Shown: positions 24,901 through 32,643 of the stretch, one piece after another
Numbering within the stretch: position 1 is the first letter of the stretch
How the letters are laid out: each line of letters begins with the position of its first letter
Assembly (NCBI GenBank): GCA_003725585.1
Contig: RJMB01000022.1
Span: forward strand, 32,860 to 96,859
Direction of reading: 5' to 3'
DNA: 64,000 nucleotides
Source: Halostreptopolyspora alba
Lineage (GTDB): Bacteria > Actinomycetota > Actinomycetes > Streptosporangiales > Streptosporangiaceae
Notes under the pieces: model-generated
Seen by the model: only the letters and a program-made list of their open reading frames with translations
The model's database searches: none
Told to the model about the DNA's origin: nothing
Made by a program: the position numbers and the translations under genes

Positions 24901-26725
24901 CGCCCTGTTCCCCGCCGTATCCGGGCAGGTTCCACGGTTCCGCGTGCGGCTTGCCGCGTGGCCGGCTGGTGCTCCGCTCGCGGGCCTCCTCGGGGGTGGC
25001 GGGGGCGCCGAGGCCATGTGCCTTCTCCCGCTCGGGCGGGGGTGGGGGCACCGCTCTCTCGCGCTCGCCCGATCCGGTGGGTTCCGTCTCGGGGGTGTGC
25101 CGCCTCTCGGCTGGGGCGGGTCCTCCCGGGGGCGTGTTGGTGGGCGACGCGGGCCGTTCCCGCTCGTGGCTCCGGCTGATCTCCCGGCTCTGGCTGCGGC
25201 CCCGAAGTCGCCGCTGTGGCGAGGCTCCCCCGTCGGGCGCGGAACCGCCCTCGCTGGTGCCGGTCTTCGGTTGGGCGGCGGCACCGTTCTGGGTGGGCGG
25301 GGTCGCGCGGGCCCGGACGCGCTGGTCGCCGTCGGGCTCGGGGGCGGCCATCATCTCCTCGGCGCGCCTGCGGACACGTTGGCGGTCCGCGGCGGTGGCC
25401 CGCTCCTCGGCCTCCCCGTCGCTGTCCTCCGCTGTGTCCGGGGCCGCCATGGGGCCGGTGTCGGGGGCCTGGTAGGCGGCCTTGGACGACAGCGGGTACG
25501 GGGTGTGCCCCGACGAGGAGCGCAGGCTACCGAACCACTCCGAGACCGCCGGCTGCGCCTGCGGCGTTCCGACGGTCTCCTCCGGGAGCTGACGCTCGTC
25601 CCGGGCCGGCGTGGCTCCGGTGCCCGGCCGCTCACGTCGCGAGTGCTCCGTCTTCGTCGGGGCGTCCTGCTGCTCGGGCAACTTGTGCAGGGCGAACCCG
25701 AAGTAGTTGAGGATCCTGGTTCCGATGGCCCGGGTGTCGGCGGGCGCGGCGCCGCGCTCCGGCGCGCTGGTCGCTTCGGCGGTGCTCGTCGCCTGGGCGC
25801 GCTCCTCGGGGGGAGGCGCGGTGGATTCCGGGGTCGCCGGTCCCGAACGGATCCGCAGGGGCTGCTCGGCCGGCCCCTGGGACGGACTCTCCGTGTTGTC
25901 GCTGGCGAACGGGACGATGTCGGGTCGGTCCCCCTCATCCGAACCCGACGCGGGTTCCGGCTCGGCGGCGGGCTCCGGCTCCTCGGGGTGTTCCCGCTCC
26001 CCCTGGTGCTCGCGCCACGTGCCCTCGGGCTCCGCCGGCTGCGCCCCCCGCGCCGGTGCGGCCGCGGCGTGCGCCTCCACCTCCTCGATCTCGTCCGGGT
26101 CCGGGCGATGGGTCAGTGGGGTCTTGGGGGAGGCGGGGCCGCCCCGCCCCGCGTCGACCACTTCGACCCCGCGGGTTCGCAGGACCCGTTCGAGCTCCTG
26201 CGGCCCGGTGGTGCGTCCCCGGGCGGTCGTCCCCTCCTCGGGGGCGAGAGTGGCGGTCTCGGGGGACCGCGCCCGCGTGGTGCCCTTCTTCGTCGCCTTC
26301 TTTTTGGCGCGCTTCCTCTCGGGCTTCTTCCGCACCGCCGGCAGTGGTCCGGCTGCGGGGTGGCGGTGCCACACCCGGGCGGTGACGGTGACCTCCCCGG
26401 GTTCGCGCTCCGGGGCCAGGCGGGTGTACACCCGCGCCTCGGTCAGGAACCGCATCTGGGAGAGCAGCACCTCGGTGAGCCGCTTGCCCTCGATCACCGG
26501 GCGGGTGGCGAAGAACGTGATCACCAGTGGCGGTACCAGCCAGAACACGTGCCACGGCTGGGCGAACGGAACCCGCAGCAGCCCCATGAGGAGGAACCAG
26601 ACAGCGCAGACGCCCAGGAACACACCAAGCGTGACGACCGGAAGCGGTGTGGGCAGCCGGAAATCGTAGAGCTTGTAGAGCCGCTTCTCGATGCGCCAGA
26701 TGTTGGTGTACGTGGGCAGGTCCAC
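21902..26725 (-). CDS. Giant TcpE-like / disordered linker / ParA-MinD-like fusion (1607 aa)
   Basis: GTG 26725 has AGGAGG eight bases upstream, overlapping the stop of the preceding gene. Residues 1-115 form a TcpE-like domain: NIWRIEKRLYKLYDFRLP, two helices (about 28-48 and 55-72) and RPVIEGKRLTEVLLSQMRFL. Residues ~120-1300 are low-complexity (Ala/Pro/Glu/Arg/Thr/Gly). They contain repeated short motifs: LDHGTDEH at D639, FDHGTGEH at D807, LDHGTGEQ at D1257; AALRARQRR (837) and AALRARNRW (916); VAEEVRRTAGAGA (872) and VAKAVRQVAGAGA (1004). Residues ~1335-1575 are a ParA/MinD-type domain: VLGCTGGAGQSLTT, VVAVDVNPGAGG, VTLLDPAATG and AIVAVNGVSKRS. The P-loop Lys is Gln (Q1352). It probably tethers an ATPase-like domain to the secretion complex. 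Confidence 0.75.
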   Translation of the reverse strand: MDLPTYTNIWRIEKRLYKLYDFRLPTPLPVVTLGVFLGVCAVWFLLMGLLRVPFAQPWHVFWLVPPLVITFFATRPVIEGKRLTEVLLSQMRFLTEARVYTRLAPEREPGEVTVTARVWHRHPAAGPLPAVRKKPERKRAKKKATKKGTTRARSPETATLAPEEGTTARGRTTGPQELERVLRTRGVEVVDAGRGGPASPKTPLTHRPDPDEIEEVEAHAAAAPARGAQPAEPEGTWREHQGEREHPEEPEPAAEPEPASGSDEGDRPDIVPFASDNTESPSQGPAEQPLRIRSGPATPESTAPPPEERAQATSTAEATSAPERGAAPADTRAIGTRILNYFGFALHKLPEQQDAPTKTEHSRRERPGTGATPARDERQLPEETVGTPQAQPAVSEWFGSLRSSSGHTPYPLSSKAAYQAPDTGPMAAPDTAEDSDGEAEERATAADRQRVRRRAEEMMAAPEPDGDQRVRARATPPTQNGAAAQPKTGTSEGGSAPDGGASPQRRLRGRSQSREISRSHERERPASPTNTPPGGPAPAERRHTPETEPTGSGERERAVPPPPPEREKAHGLGAPATPEEARERSTSRPRGKPHAEPWNLPGYGGEQGGGVPDQAERPAAAAPDTAAAAESAKPGLQLDHGTDEHRSLARTLDTPAEGARSEQPARGADDTGDNDNDGDHTDGPDASTEGPGHHPAEGDRPEGDQDPKRPDPGSRGDRMAVLDQHLNTAVTPPPPQPTFAPGGQDGEDGEAAMPRPLSGWFNEGDTGASQEPPVQPAPGPDQAAREHEGDAAARDSGTEDKPPLEFDHGTGEHESLATVSNPPRRATAADLETAEAAALRARQRREARARREPSENERSTEDAPPPADVGSVAEEVRRTAGAGAPQPTASPLGQRQRETGPTEEPEENVEAAAEDAALRARNRWAARRTGQERPTERTETAEDDREAEDASDTGGTGSHQPAAAPAPTPDTAAERTVPPDNAGEATQPTADSRRSEEPKDAEPVAKAVRQVAGAGASDSTEPSASEPSHPAYAPGLSRRSQRLSRSIRANRRRGPHDEAATAEPARETAVPGADAEPESGRVGEGSGVTPGDSRQGHIEGERNEGTPEGVEEGPRAAETTDTVDTGEGENAEQATQRETSEARPGPRTTAGATSRDTRDGEPAETSRDTEDTADDEAGPRRSPHAPSKPGMTTRAAGDDGVFNRVALNARRISHLFGQPAPGEPPRPPEEPSSASTPGAPAKPTKGPSREKPALQLDHGTGEQRRLTEQPSGNGAPAENRQDRHDRPATDAPDAPAGEGSTRGWRRLARVVTGGSTAAPTFDLPEHDIQRVRAPIDAPRRVVVLGCTGGAGQSLTTLLLGHTLAAYRDERVVAVDVNPGAGGMSRRIRTDTTETVTSLLANSDAISGYMAMRGYTSTQSRTGLEVVATLDDPYVQTLDDRDFSTLTGLLGEYYGVTLLDPAATGVARALPIVDGLVLVVPASGDAARAVAMTFEWLDGHGYSHLRSRAIVAVNGVSKRSLTDVEEAERVARGRCRAIVRIPWDDHLTTPHGAVDVKALRSTTRRSHGALAGVLMNGFRAGDAEAGGDGHGGAAGPASGSRTTQEANR

Positions 26726-26737
26726 GTGCCCGGCCTC

Positions 26738-27070
26738 CTAGTCCTCCGTCGGTACGCCCATGGCGCCGGCGATGGCCTCCGCTGTGACCTCGATGATCCC
26801 CGGAACGTAGAACACGATTCCGATGAAGATCGCGAGGATGATGAACTGCGCGAACCTCGTGATCTCCCTGGTGAACAGGAAGAAGATCGCCACGATCGAG
26901 ACGATCACCAGAAACAGGGGGCCGAAGAAGCCGCGCAGGAAATCCGCGAGCCCTTCGGTGTCCGGCGCGTCCTCGGTGGCCTCGGCGAGCACGGTCACGC
27001 TGTCGACGGCGAACGCACCACCACCGATATCGGCGACCAGGGGGATGACACTGGAAAACAGGGGGTCCAT
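26738..27070 (-). CDS. TcpD-like small T4SS membrane protein (110 aa)
   Basis: GGGAG is four bases before ATG 27070. After a ~45-residue outer part come two hydrophobic helices (about residues 48-68, FFGPLFLVIVSIVAIFFLF, and 73-95, FAQFIILAIFIGIVFYVPGI) separated by a short basic/polar turn (TREITRF). Size, topology and place between the TcpC-like and TcpE-like genes fit TcpD/VirB2-VirB3-type small subunits. The stop overlaps the ribosome binding site of the giant fusion gene, indicating translational coupling. Sequence similarity alone would not settle whether it is pilin-like or a structural membrane subunit. Confidence 0.65.
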   Translation of the reverse strand: MDPLFSSVIPLVADIGGGAFAVDSVTVLAEATEDAPDTEGLADFLRGFFGPLFLVIVSIVAIFFLFTREITRFAQFIILAIFIGIVFYVPGIIEVTAEAIAGAMGVPTED

Positions 27071-27147
27071 CTAGCTCCCGTCCTCCCGTGTCGCACTTCT
27101 GAGCTGCATGGTCGTTCGTGTCTCCTCGGTTACTGCCCCTTTGCCGC

Positions 27148-28143
27148 TCAATCGCTGAATGACTGGGGGGCTCCTCGAATATCGCGCACGTACCAGTTTC
27201 CGCCGTCCTTGACCACGGTCAACTCGTACGACTGGCGGACGTCGGCCGCTGTGTCGGTGTCAGCTTCCGCTCCCGAGAGACGCCACACCACTGTGGCCGT
27301 CGCCTCGCGTACATCCTCCCCGTCGCCGGAGCCCACGGGAACGACGACGTTGTCGATCTCCTGGAAGGCAACGGTGTCCTCTGGGAGTTCGGTGACGCTC
27401 GCGCCGGGCTCGACGTAGCGGGTGAGGTGGTCGGGAGTCTCCGCGTACGCCTCGAAGAACCCCTCGAGGTTCGCCCGAAGTTCATCCCGAACCTCGGTGT
27501 CGTTCTCCACGGATTCACCGCTGGGGAGCTCCGCCGTCGAGGGGGCGGCGAGCAGTGCCGGTTCCCCGGAGACGACCAGGGCCGCGTTGTCGTCGGCGTA
27601 GACCGGGACGTCAAGGCTCATCGGCTCGTCGTTGATGTCGACGCTGAGGGTGACCACCGCGTTCTGGTCGTCCTCGACGTCGATTGTGGCGACCTCGATG
27701 TTCTCACCAGTGAGCCCGGTGCCGACGTTGTCGAACGCCGATGCCTCGCCCTCGGGAACGAACTCGGCCAGCACCTCGGCGCGGTCGCGTTCGCCGTCGC
27801 CGGCGGTCTCCTCGCCGTTCAGATAGACACTGGCGAACCGGACGGCGAACGCCGACGCGGCGGTCGTGGGGAACTGCGGCCCGGGGTCCTCGGTGCTCTC
27901 CTTCTCGGAGGGCTGTGCGAGACCACCCCGCAACGGCCACCAGACGCCGTTGAACATGACGACGATGATGAACGCCCACAGGACCGCCCGGGCCACCCAG
28001 ACCCACCACCGGCCGCCGGAGCCCGCCCGGGGGCGGCCCCGACGTGGGGACCGGGGCGCGTCGCCGGGGTCGTAGTCATCGAAGTCGGCCGCCACGGCCT
28101 CCTCCTGTGAGGCGCCGCGTCGCGCGGACGACCTGCCAAACAT
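27148..28143 (-). CDS. TcpC-family (VirB8-like) T4SS protein (331 aa)
   Basis: A basic cytoplasmic head (~45 residues) and one helix (about residues 48-66, WWVWVARAVLWAFIIVVMFN) precede a two-lobed outer domain. The first lobe starts TTAASAFAVRFASVYLNG, the second near FFEAYAETPDHLTRYVEPGAS and ends YELTVVKDGGNWYVRDIRG. This is the layout of TcpC (PF12642), whose two NTF2-like domains resemble VirB8 and which forms part of the inner-membrane core in Gram-positive conjugation. GGGAGAGG precedes ATG 28143. It is the first gene of the operon; the promoter must lie in the 575 bp upstream. Confidence 0.85.
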   Translation of the reverse strand: MFGRSSARRGASQEEAVAADFDDYDPGDAPRSPRRGRPRAGSGGRWWVWVARAVLWAFIIVVMFNGVWWPLRGGLAQPSEKESTEDPGPQFPTTAASAFAVRFASVYLNGEETAGDGERDRAEVLAEFVPEGEASAFDNVGTGLTGENIEVATIDVEDDQNAVVTLSVDINDEPMSLDVPVYADDNAALVVSGEPALLAAPSTAELPSGESVENDTEVRDELRANLEGFFEAYAETPDHLTRYVEPGASVTELPEDTVAFQEIDNVVVPVGSGDGEDVREATATVVWRLSGAEADTDTAADVRQSYELTVVKDGGNWYVRDIRGAPQSFSD

Positions 28144-28718
28144 TCACGCCTCTCCCATCCGTGCGCGGGGCGCACGACCGCCCGGGCACCCGCGTATTAC
28201 CGACCCTTGTCTATCCCACACCTATGGTGAGGCATTGTCCCGGAAGTTGGTTACCAATACGGGTCCGTGTTTTATCTCCGGCGCACGTTCTACCCCCGCA
28301 GGCAAAGGGCCAATAGTGCCCAACCGGGGCGATGCGCCACCAAACCTCGTCAAAAGGCGAGGTCAGATGGCGTTTCTGGAGTGACCGGAAAGGGACACGT
28401 CACCTTTGGGGCAGATTTGAGGAACCCGGGCGCTCCGGACACCGTGTGCCGTCGCGCGAACACGCTACCGCGCACGCGCGCTCCCGACGGGCCCGGGAAG
28501 AGGCGCGTGTGCGGGCGTACGCGTCGGCTACCTCACCATCGCGGGCGAGCCGATGTCACGGTCACCCGGTGGTCTCTACTGTTCAGCGCAAACGATGGCT
28601 TGTGCTGGGGAGGCTGCTATGGCGAAGCCGGGTGCGTTGACGCTGGGACACCGAAGGCGGGCGCGGCCGGAGCGGAGCGCCACGCGGGGAGGGGACGGAG
28701 CCCGTGGAGACGCCGCGC
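28144..28718. other. Intergenic region upstream of the T4SS operon
   Basis: Moderately GC-rich sequence between the convergent/divergent T4SS operon and ychF. It must contain the operon's promoter; the minus strand has a TAATAC that could be a -10 at about 28195-28200, with no good -35. Apart from the short ORF beginning at 28619, no gene is supported. Confidence 0.4.
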
Positions 28719-28729
28719 TCACACGTTGA
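28619..28729 (+). CDS. Possible small basic protein (36 aa)
   Basis: A 36-codon ORF beginning ATGGCGAAGCC has an excellent ribosome binding site, GGGGAGG five bases upstream, and encodes an Arg-rich peptide (MAKPGALTLGHRRRARPERS at the N-terminus). Its last 11 bp overlap the 3' end of ychF on the other strand. The strong ribosome binding site is the only evidence; no homology known. Confidence 0.2.
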   Translation: MAKPGALTLGHRRRARPERSATRGGDGARGDAALTR

Positions 28730-29813
28730 AGCGGAACTCCACGACGTCACCGTCGGACATGACGTACTCCTTGCCCTCCAGGCGGACCCGGCCGGCGGCG
28801 CGCGCGGCCTGCATGCCGCCGGCCCCGACCAGGTCGTCGTAGGAGACCACCTCGGCCTTGATGAACCCGCGCTGGAAGTCGGAGTGGATCGCCCCGGCGG
28901 CCTCGGGAGCGGTGGCGCCCTTCTTGATGGTCCAGGCGCGGGCTTCCTTCGGGCCCGCGGTGAGGTAGGTCTGTAGCCCGAGCGTCGAGAACCCGACACG
29001 GACGAGCTGGGCGAGGCCGGACTCGGTCTGGCCCAGGGACTCCAGCAGCTCGGCCGCCTCGTCCTCCTCGAGCTCGGCCAACTCCGCCTCGATCTTGGCG
29101 TCCAGGAAGATCGCCTCGGCCGGGGCCACCAGGTCCTGCAGCTTGGCCCGCAGCGCCTCGTCGGCCAGCTCGTCGGACTCGAGGTTGAACACGTAGATGA
29201 ACGGTTTCACCGTCAACAGGTTCAACTCACGCAACAGCGACAGGTCGATGCCGGCGGCCGTGGCGTTGGTGGACAGGGCTCGGCCGTCGTCGAGCAGTTC
29301 GGCCGCCGAACGCGCGGCCGCCAGCGTCTCCTGGGCGGTCTTGTCCTTGGCGTTGCGCTTGGCGTCCTTCTCCAGCCGCGGCAGCGCCTTCTGCAGTGTC
29401 TGCAGGTCGGCCAGGATCAGCTCGGTGTTGATGGTGTCGATGTCGCGTGAGGGCTCGATATCGCCGTCGACGTGGGTCACGTCGGCGTTGTCGAACGCCC
29501 GGATCACCTGGCACACGGCGTCGCACTCGCGGATGTTGGCCAGGAACTGGTTGCCCAGCCCCTCCCCTTCGGAGGCGCCGCGGACGATGCCGGCGATGTC
29601 GACGAAGTCCACCGTGGCCGGGATGACCTTGGCCGACTCGAACATCTCGGCGAGCACACCGAGCCGGGAGTCGGGCACCCCCACTACGCCGACGTTGGGC
29701 TCGATCGTGGCGAACGGGTAGTTCGCGGCCAGGGCGTCGTTCTTGGTCAGGGCGTTGAACAGCGTGGACTTGCCGACGTTGGGCAGACCGACGATACCGA
29801 TTGACAGACTCAC
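28719..29813 (-). CDS. ychF: Redox-regulated P-loop ATPase YchF (364 aa)
   Basis: Obg-family protein with P-loop GLPNVGKST (residues 9-17), switch-region FVDIAGIVRGASEGEGLGNQFL, the nucleotide-specificity site VFNLESDE that in YchF replaces NKxD and gives ATP preference, and the C-terminal TGS-like domain with TYLTAGPKEARAW and the end SDGDVVEFRFNV. Full length and canonical. YchF binds the ribosome and is linked to stress responses. It lies next to rmuC/DUF6542/xseAB as in the actinobacterial core block. Confidence 0.97.
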   Translation of the reverse strand: MSLSIGIVGLPNVGKSTLFNALTKNDALAANYPFATIEPNVGVVGVPDSRLGVLAEMFESAKVIPATVDFVDIAGIVRGASEGEGLGNQFLANIRECDAVCQVIRAFDNADVTHVDGDIEPSRDIDTINTELILADLQTLQKALPRLEKDAKRNAKDKTAQETLAAARSAAELLDDGRALSTNATAAGIDLSLLRELNLLTVKPFIYVFNLESDELADEALRAKLQDLVAPAEAIFLDAKIEAELAELEEDEAAELLESLGQTESGLAQLVRVGFSTLGLQTYLTAGPKEARAWTIKKGATAPEAAGAIHSDFQRGFIKAEVVSYDDLVGAGGMQAARAAGRVRLEGKEYVMSDGDVVEFRFNV

Positions 29814-30135
29814 GACTCTCGAGTCTAGGTGGTTCGCGACCCTGGGACTCCACGCCCACCCCTCCCCACCCAGTCGACCGAATATCGGTCATCCCACAAG
29901 CCGACGTTCTGGTGACTGACCGTTGAGCTTTGAATGAATCGGCCTGCGACCAACGCGTCCGTCGGAGTACGTTCGAACCCCAGCCGCCCGGTGTCCAGGT
30001 GTGCGCACAACACCCAGCGTCCGGGCGCACGCCCGGGTCAGAGCACGACACGTCCGCTACGGGCCGAACGCGGCGCGGAGATCGCCGGCCCTCATTCGAA
30101 GAGACACCATCCACGCCAGATTTGAGGGATGCCCT
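29814..30135. other. Intergenic stretch between ychF and the FkbM gene
   Basis: 322 bp holding the divergent promoters of ychF and the methyltransferase. A run of open frame continues upstream of the chosen methyltransferase start but encodes Arg-rich sequence without a start signal. No other feature recognised. Confidence 0.4.
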
Positions 30136-31092
30136 GTGGTTCCGGACCAGATGTGGGCCTTCGTCCGACGTCATCCGATGGTACGCCAGGCGGCCCGGAG
30201 TATCCGCGTCCACCTCCCGCGGAGCCTGGGCGGAATCGACCGGGCCAGGGTGCCGCCACGGGTACGCCAGTTCGAGCTGTCCCTTCCCCGGCGGGCGGGC
30301 GCCGCGGAGATCGGGCCGGCGACGTTGAACGTCACCGCCTCCGGTGACCTGTGGGCCCCCAGGAGGCTCGAACAGGCGGGGCTGGCCAACTACGAACCCG
30401 AGACCCTGGCCTGCTTCCTCGCCGTCCTGGAGCACGCCCGCCCGGGCGCGGTGCTCGACATCGGGGCGAACGTGGGGATCTACGGGCTGGTCGCCGCCGC
30501 CCGGAGCCATCGGCCCGTGTACGCCTTCGAGCCCACGCCCGAACTCGCGGCGACCGCGCGGCATCTGGCCACGATCAACGACCTGCCGCTGGAGGTGGTG
30601 GAGCTCGCGATGAGCAACCACAGCGGGACCGCGTCGCTGCGGCTCTCGTCCAACTCGGACGCGTCGAACTCGCTGGCCCCGGGTTTCCGCCCGGAGTTCG
30701 GCCGGGTGCGGGTGCGGGTGGATACGCTGTCCCACTGGCGCGAGCGCGCCGGCGCCTACCCGGCGGTCCTCAAGCTCGACACCGAGACCACCGAACCTGA
30801 CGTCATCGCGGGCGGGCTCGAGGTACTGCGCCAGTTCCGCCCGTGGGTGTTCTGCGAGGTACTTCCGGACCGTGGGGTCGAGGAGCGCCTCATGGCGCTG
30901 CTGGAACCGCTCGACTACACCTGGCACCAGCTGAGTGACGAACTGCCGTGCCCGGCGCGCAACGTCATCGACGGTCACGGTCCCACCCCTGACCAGCGCA
31001 TGTGGCTGTTCGCGCCGACACCCCCGACCGACGAGCTGTGGGAACGCACTCGTGAGTGGCGTCGCGCCCTGAAGGTCTGCGAACCGGGCTAG
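30136..31092 (+). CDS. FkbM-family methyltransferase (318 aa)
   Basis: SAM-binding core PGAVLDIGANVGIYGLVAAA, then PVYAFEPTPELAATARHLA, EVVELAMSNHSGTASL, RVRVDTLSHW and VLKLDTETTEPDVIAGG, the diagnostic order of FkbM-type O-methyltransferases. In the family the motif is usually IDTEG(A/H)E; here it is LDTETTE, a small departure. GTG 30136 has GAGGGA seven bases upstream; the frame is open to 30001. Such enzymes methylate polyketide, sugar or cell-surface substrates; the lone position gives no pathway hint. A hairpin terminator follows. Confidence 0.82.
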   Translation: MVPDQMWAFVRRHPMVRQAARSIRVHLPRSLGGIDRARVPPRVRQFELSLPRRAGAAEIGPATLNVTASGDLWAPRRLEQAGLANYEPETLACFLAVLEHARPGAVLDIGANVGIYGLVAAARSHRPVYAFEPTPELAATARHLATINDLPLEVVELAMSNHSGTASLRLSSNSDASNSLAPGFRPEFGRVRVRVDTLSHWRERAGAYPAVLKLDTETTEPDVIAGGLEVLRQFRPWVFCEVLPDRGVEERLMALLEPLDYTWHQLSDELPCPARNVIDGHGPTPDQRMWLFAPTPPTDELWERTREWRRALKVCEPG

Positions 31093-31201
31093 CCACGCCC
31101 GAACGGTCGGCCGAGTTTTCGGTCCCAAGATGTCGCGGTAACGACGGTGACCACAACCCGGGAACGCAGCGGGGCCGCCCAGCTGGTGTGCCCAGTCTGG
31201 T

Positions 31202-31238
31202 GGTGTTCGCGGCGCTTGCCGCGCGTGGCGGGAACACC
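31202..31238 (+). terminator. Nested hairpin after the FkbM gene
   Basis: Outer arms GGTGTTC / GAACACC enclose an inner CGCGGC-GCTT-GCCGCG stem, about 110 bp after the stop and 33 bp before rmuC. It probably insulates the two transcription units. Confidence 0.6.
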
Positions 31239-31270
31239 CCACGCGCCGGGCTTTGAGACCATGGGTCGCC

Positions 31271-32611
31271 ATGGACGGCCATATCGTGACGCTGTTGGTC
31301 GGAATCGCGATCGGCACGCTCCTGGGGTGGCTGCTCGCCCGGATCCGCACCGCGGAGTCCCGGGCGCGCGCCGACGCCCTGGAGGAGCGCGCCGCCTACG
31401 TCGAGCAACAGCTGGGCGACCGCTTTCGGGCACTCTCCGCCGAGGTCCTGGACACCACCAACCAGCGATTCCTGGAGATGGCCGAAGGGCGGCTGCGCGC
31501 GGTCGGCACGGAGGCCGGACACGACATGGAGCGGCGTCGCCAGGCGGTGGAGCAGCTCGTCGAGCCGCTCAAGGAGACCCTGTCCCGGGTGGAGGCGCAG
31601 CTCCGCGACGTCGACGCGGGTCGCAAAGCCGCCCACGCCGAGCTCGCCAAACAGGTCGACTACGTGCGTGAGGGCTCCGAGCGGCTACGCGAGCAGACCC
31701 AGTCACTGGTCACCGCGCTACGCCGGCCCGAAGCGCGCGGCCGGTGGGGCGAGATGCAGCTGCGGCGGGTGGCGGAGCTGGCGGGGATGACCGCCCACTG
31801 CGACTTCGAGGAGCAGCCGAGCGCGCGCACCGGTGAGGGGACGCAGCGCCCCGACATGGTGGTGCGACTGGCGGGTGGCAAGAGCATCGTCGTGGACGCC
31901 AAGGTGTCGCTGGCGGCCTACCTGGATGCGGTGGGCAGCGACGACAGTCAGCGGGAGAACCGGCTGGACGCGCACGCCACACAGGTGCGGGCCCATGTTG
32001 ACCGGTTGGCCGCGAAGTCGTACTGGGCCGCGTTCAGTCCCGCGCCGGAGTTCGTGGTGCTGTTCATCCCCGGCGAGGCGTTCCTGGCCCCCGCCCTGGA
32101 CCGCGACCCGGGGCTGCTGGAGTACGCGATGGAGCGGCGGGTGCACGTCGCGACGCCGACGACGCTGATCTCACTGTTGCGCACCGCGCAGTACGCGTGG
32201 CAACAGGAGGCGTTGAGCGAGAACGCGCGCGCCGTGTTCGAGCTGGGCAAGCAGCTGCACAGCCGCATCGCGACCCTGGGCGGACACATGGACGGCCTCG
32301 GCAAGGCGCTGACCCGCGCCGTGGCCGCCTACAACCAGACGGTCGGCTCCCTGGAGAGCCGGGTGCTGGTAACCGCCCGCCGGTTCAGCGAGTTGGGGTT
32401 GGAGGACACGGAGCTGGGCCGCCCCAAGGGGGTGGACGACCAGGCCCGGCCGCTCAGCGCCGCGGAGATGACCGTGCCGGAAGGCTCTGATGGTGAGGGT
32501 GGCCAGGATTGGCGACCACACGGACACAGCGCGGTGAACGGCACCGGGTTGGGGGACGCGCGGGACACGGCCCCGGAAAACGACACCAATTATTCACCAA
32601 GAGTGACATAA
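31271..32611 (+). CDS. rmuC: DNA recombination protein RmuC homologue (446 aa)
   Basis: An N-terminal membrane helix (HIVTLLVGIAIGTLLGWLLA) is followed by a coiled coil (about residues 30-150) and the RmuC nuclease-like domain: RGRWGEMQLRRVAELAGM, RPDMVVRLAGGKSIVVDAKV, FVVLFIPGEAFLAPAL and VATPTTLISLLRTAQYAWQQE. DMVV...DAKV carries the acidic/Lys residues of a PD-(D/E)XK-like fold. RmuC limits inversions at short repeats in E. coli. ATG 31271 is chosen over the upstream in-frame start. The gene is part of the core block near ychF and xseA. Confidence 0.92.
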   Translation: MDGHIVTLLVGIAIGTLLGWLLARIRTAESRARADALEERAAYVEQQLGDRFRALSAEVLDTTNQRFLEMAEGRLRAVGTEAGHDMERRRQAVEQLVEPLKETLSRVEAQLRDVDAGRKAAHAELAKQVDYVREGSERLREQTQSLVTALRRPEARGRWGEMQLRRVAELAGMTAHCDFEEQPSARTGEGTQRPDMVVRLAGGKSIVVDAKVSLAAYLDAVGSDDSQRENRLDAHATQVRAHVDRLAAKSYWAAFSPAPEFVVLFIPGEAFLAPALDRDPGLLEYAMERRVHVATPTTLISLLRTAQYAWQQEALSENARAVFELGKQLHSRIATLGGHMDGLGKALTRAVAAYNQTVGSLESRVLVTARRFSELGLEDTELGRPKGVDDQARPLSAAEMTVPEGSDGEGGQDWRPHGHSAVNGTGLGDARDTAPENDTNYSPRVT

Positions 32612-32643
32612 TACTAACTGTGAGTTATTTAGGGGGTGCGGCT

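Noticed and set aside
24644..27418. 924-codon plus-strand ORF opposite the giant fusion gene
   Set aside because: Mirror of the GC-rich disordered linker on the other strand; composition Gly/Arg/Leu-rich with no domain.
14070..28143. Integrated conjugative element with att sites
   Set aside because: No integrase, relaxase, tRNA gene or direct repeats flanking the operon were found in the window.
28332..28640. 102-codon plus-strand ORF upstream of ychF's 3' end
   Set aside because: No ribosome binding site, Arg/Ser-rich, no motif; not supported beyond the short ORF with a good Shine-Dalgarno at 28619.
29227..31350. 707-codon minus-strand ORF overlapping ychF and the FkbM gene
   Set aside because: Its sequence is a frame shadow of ychF and the reverse of the methyltransferase; no domain, and it would overlap two well-supported genes.
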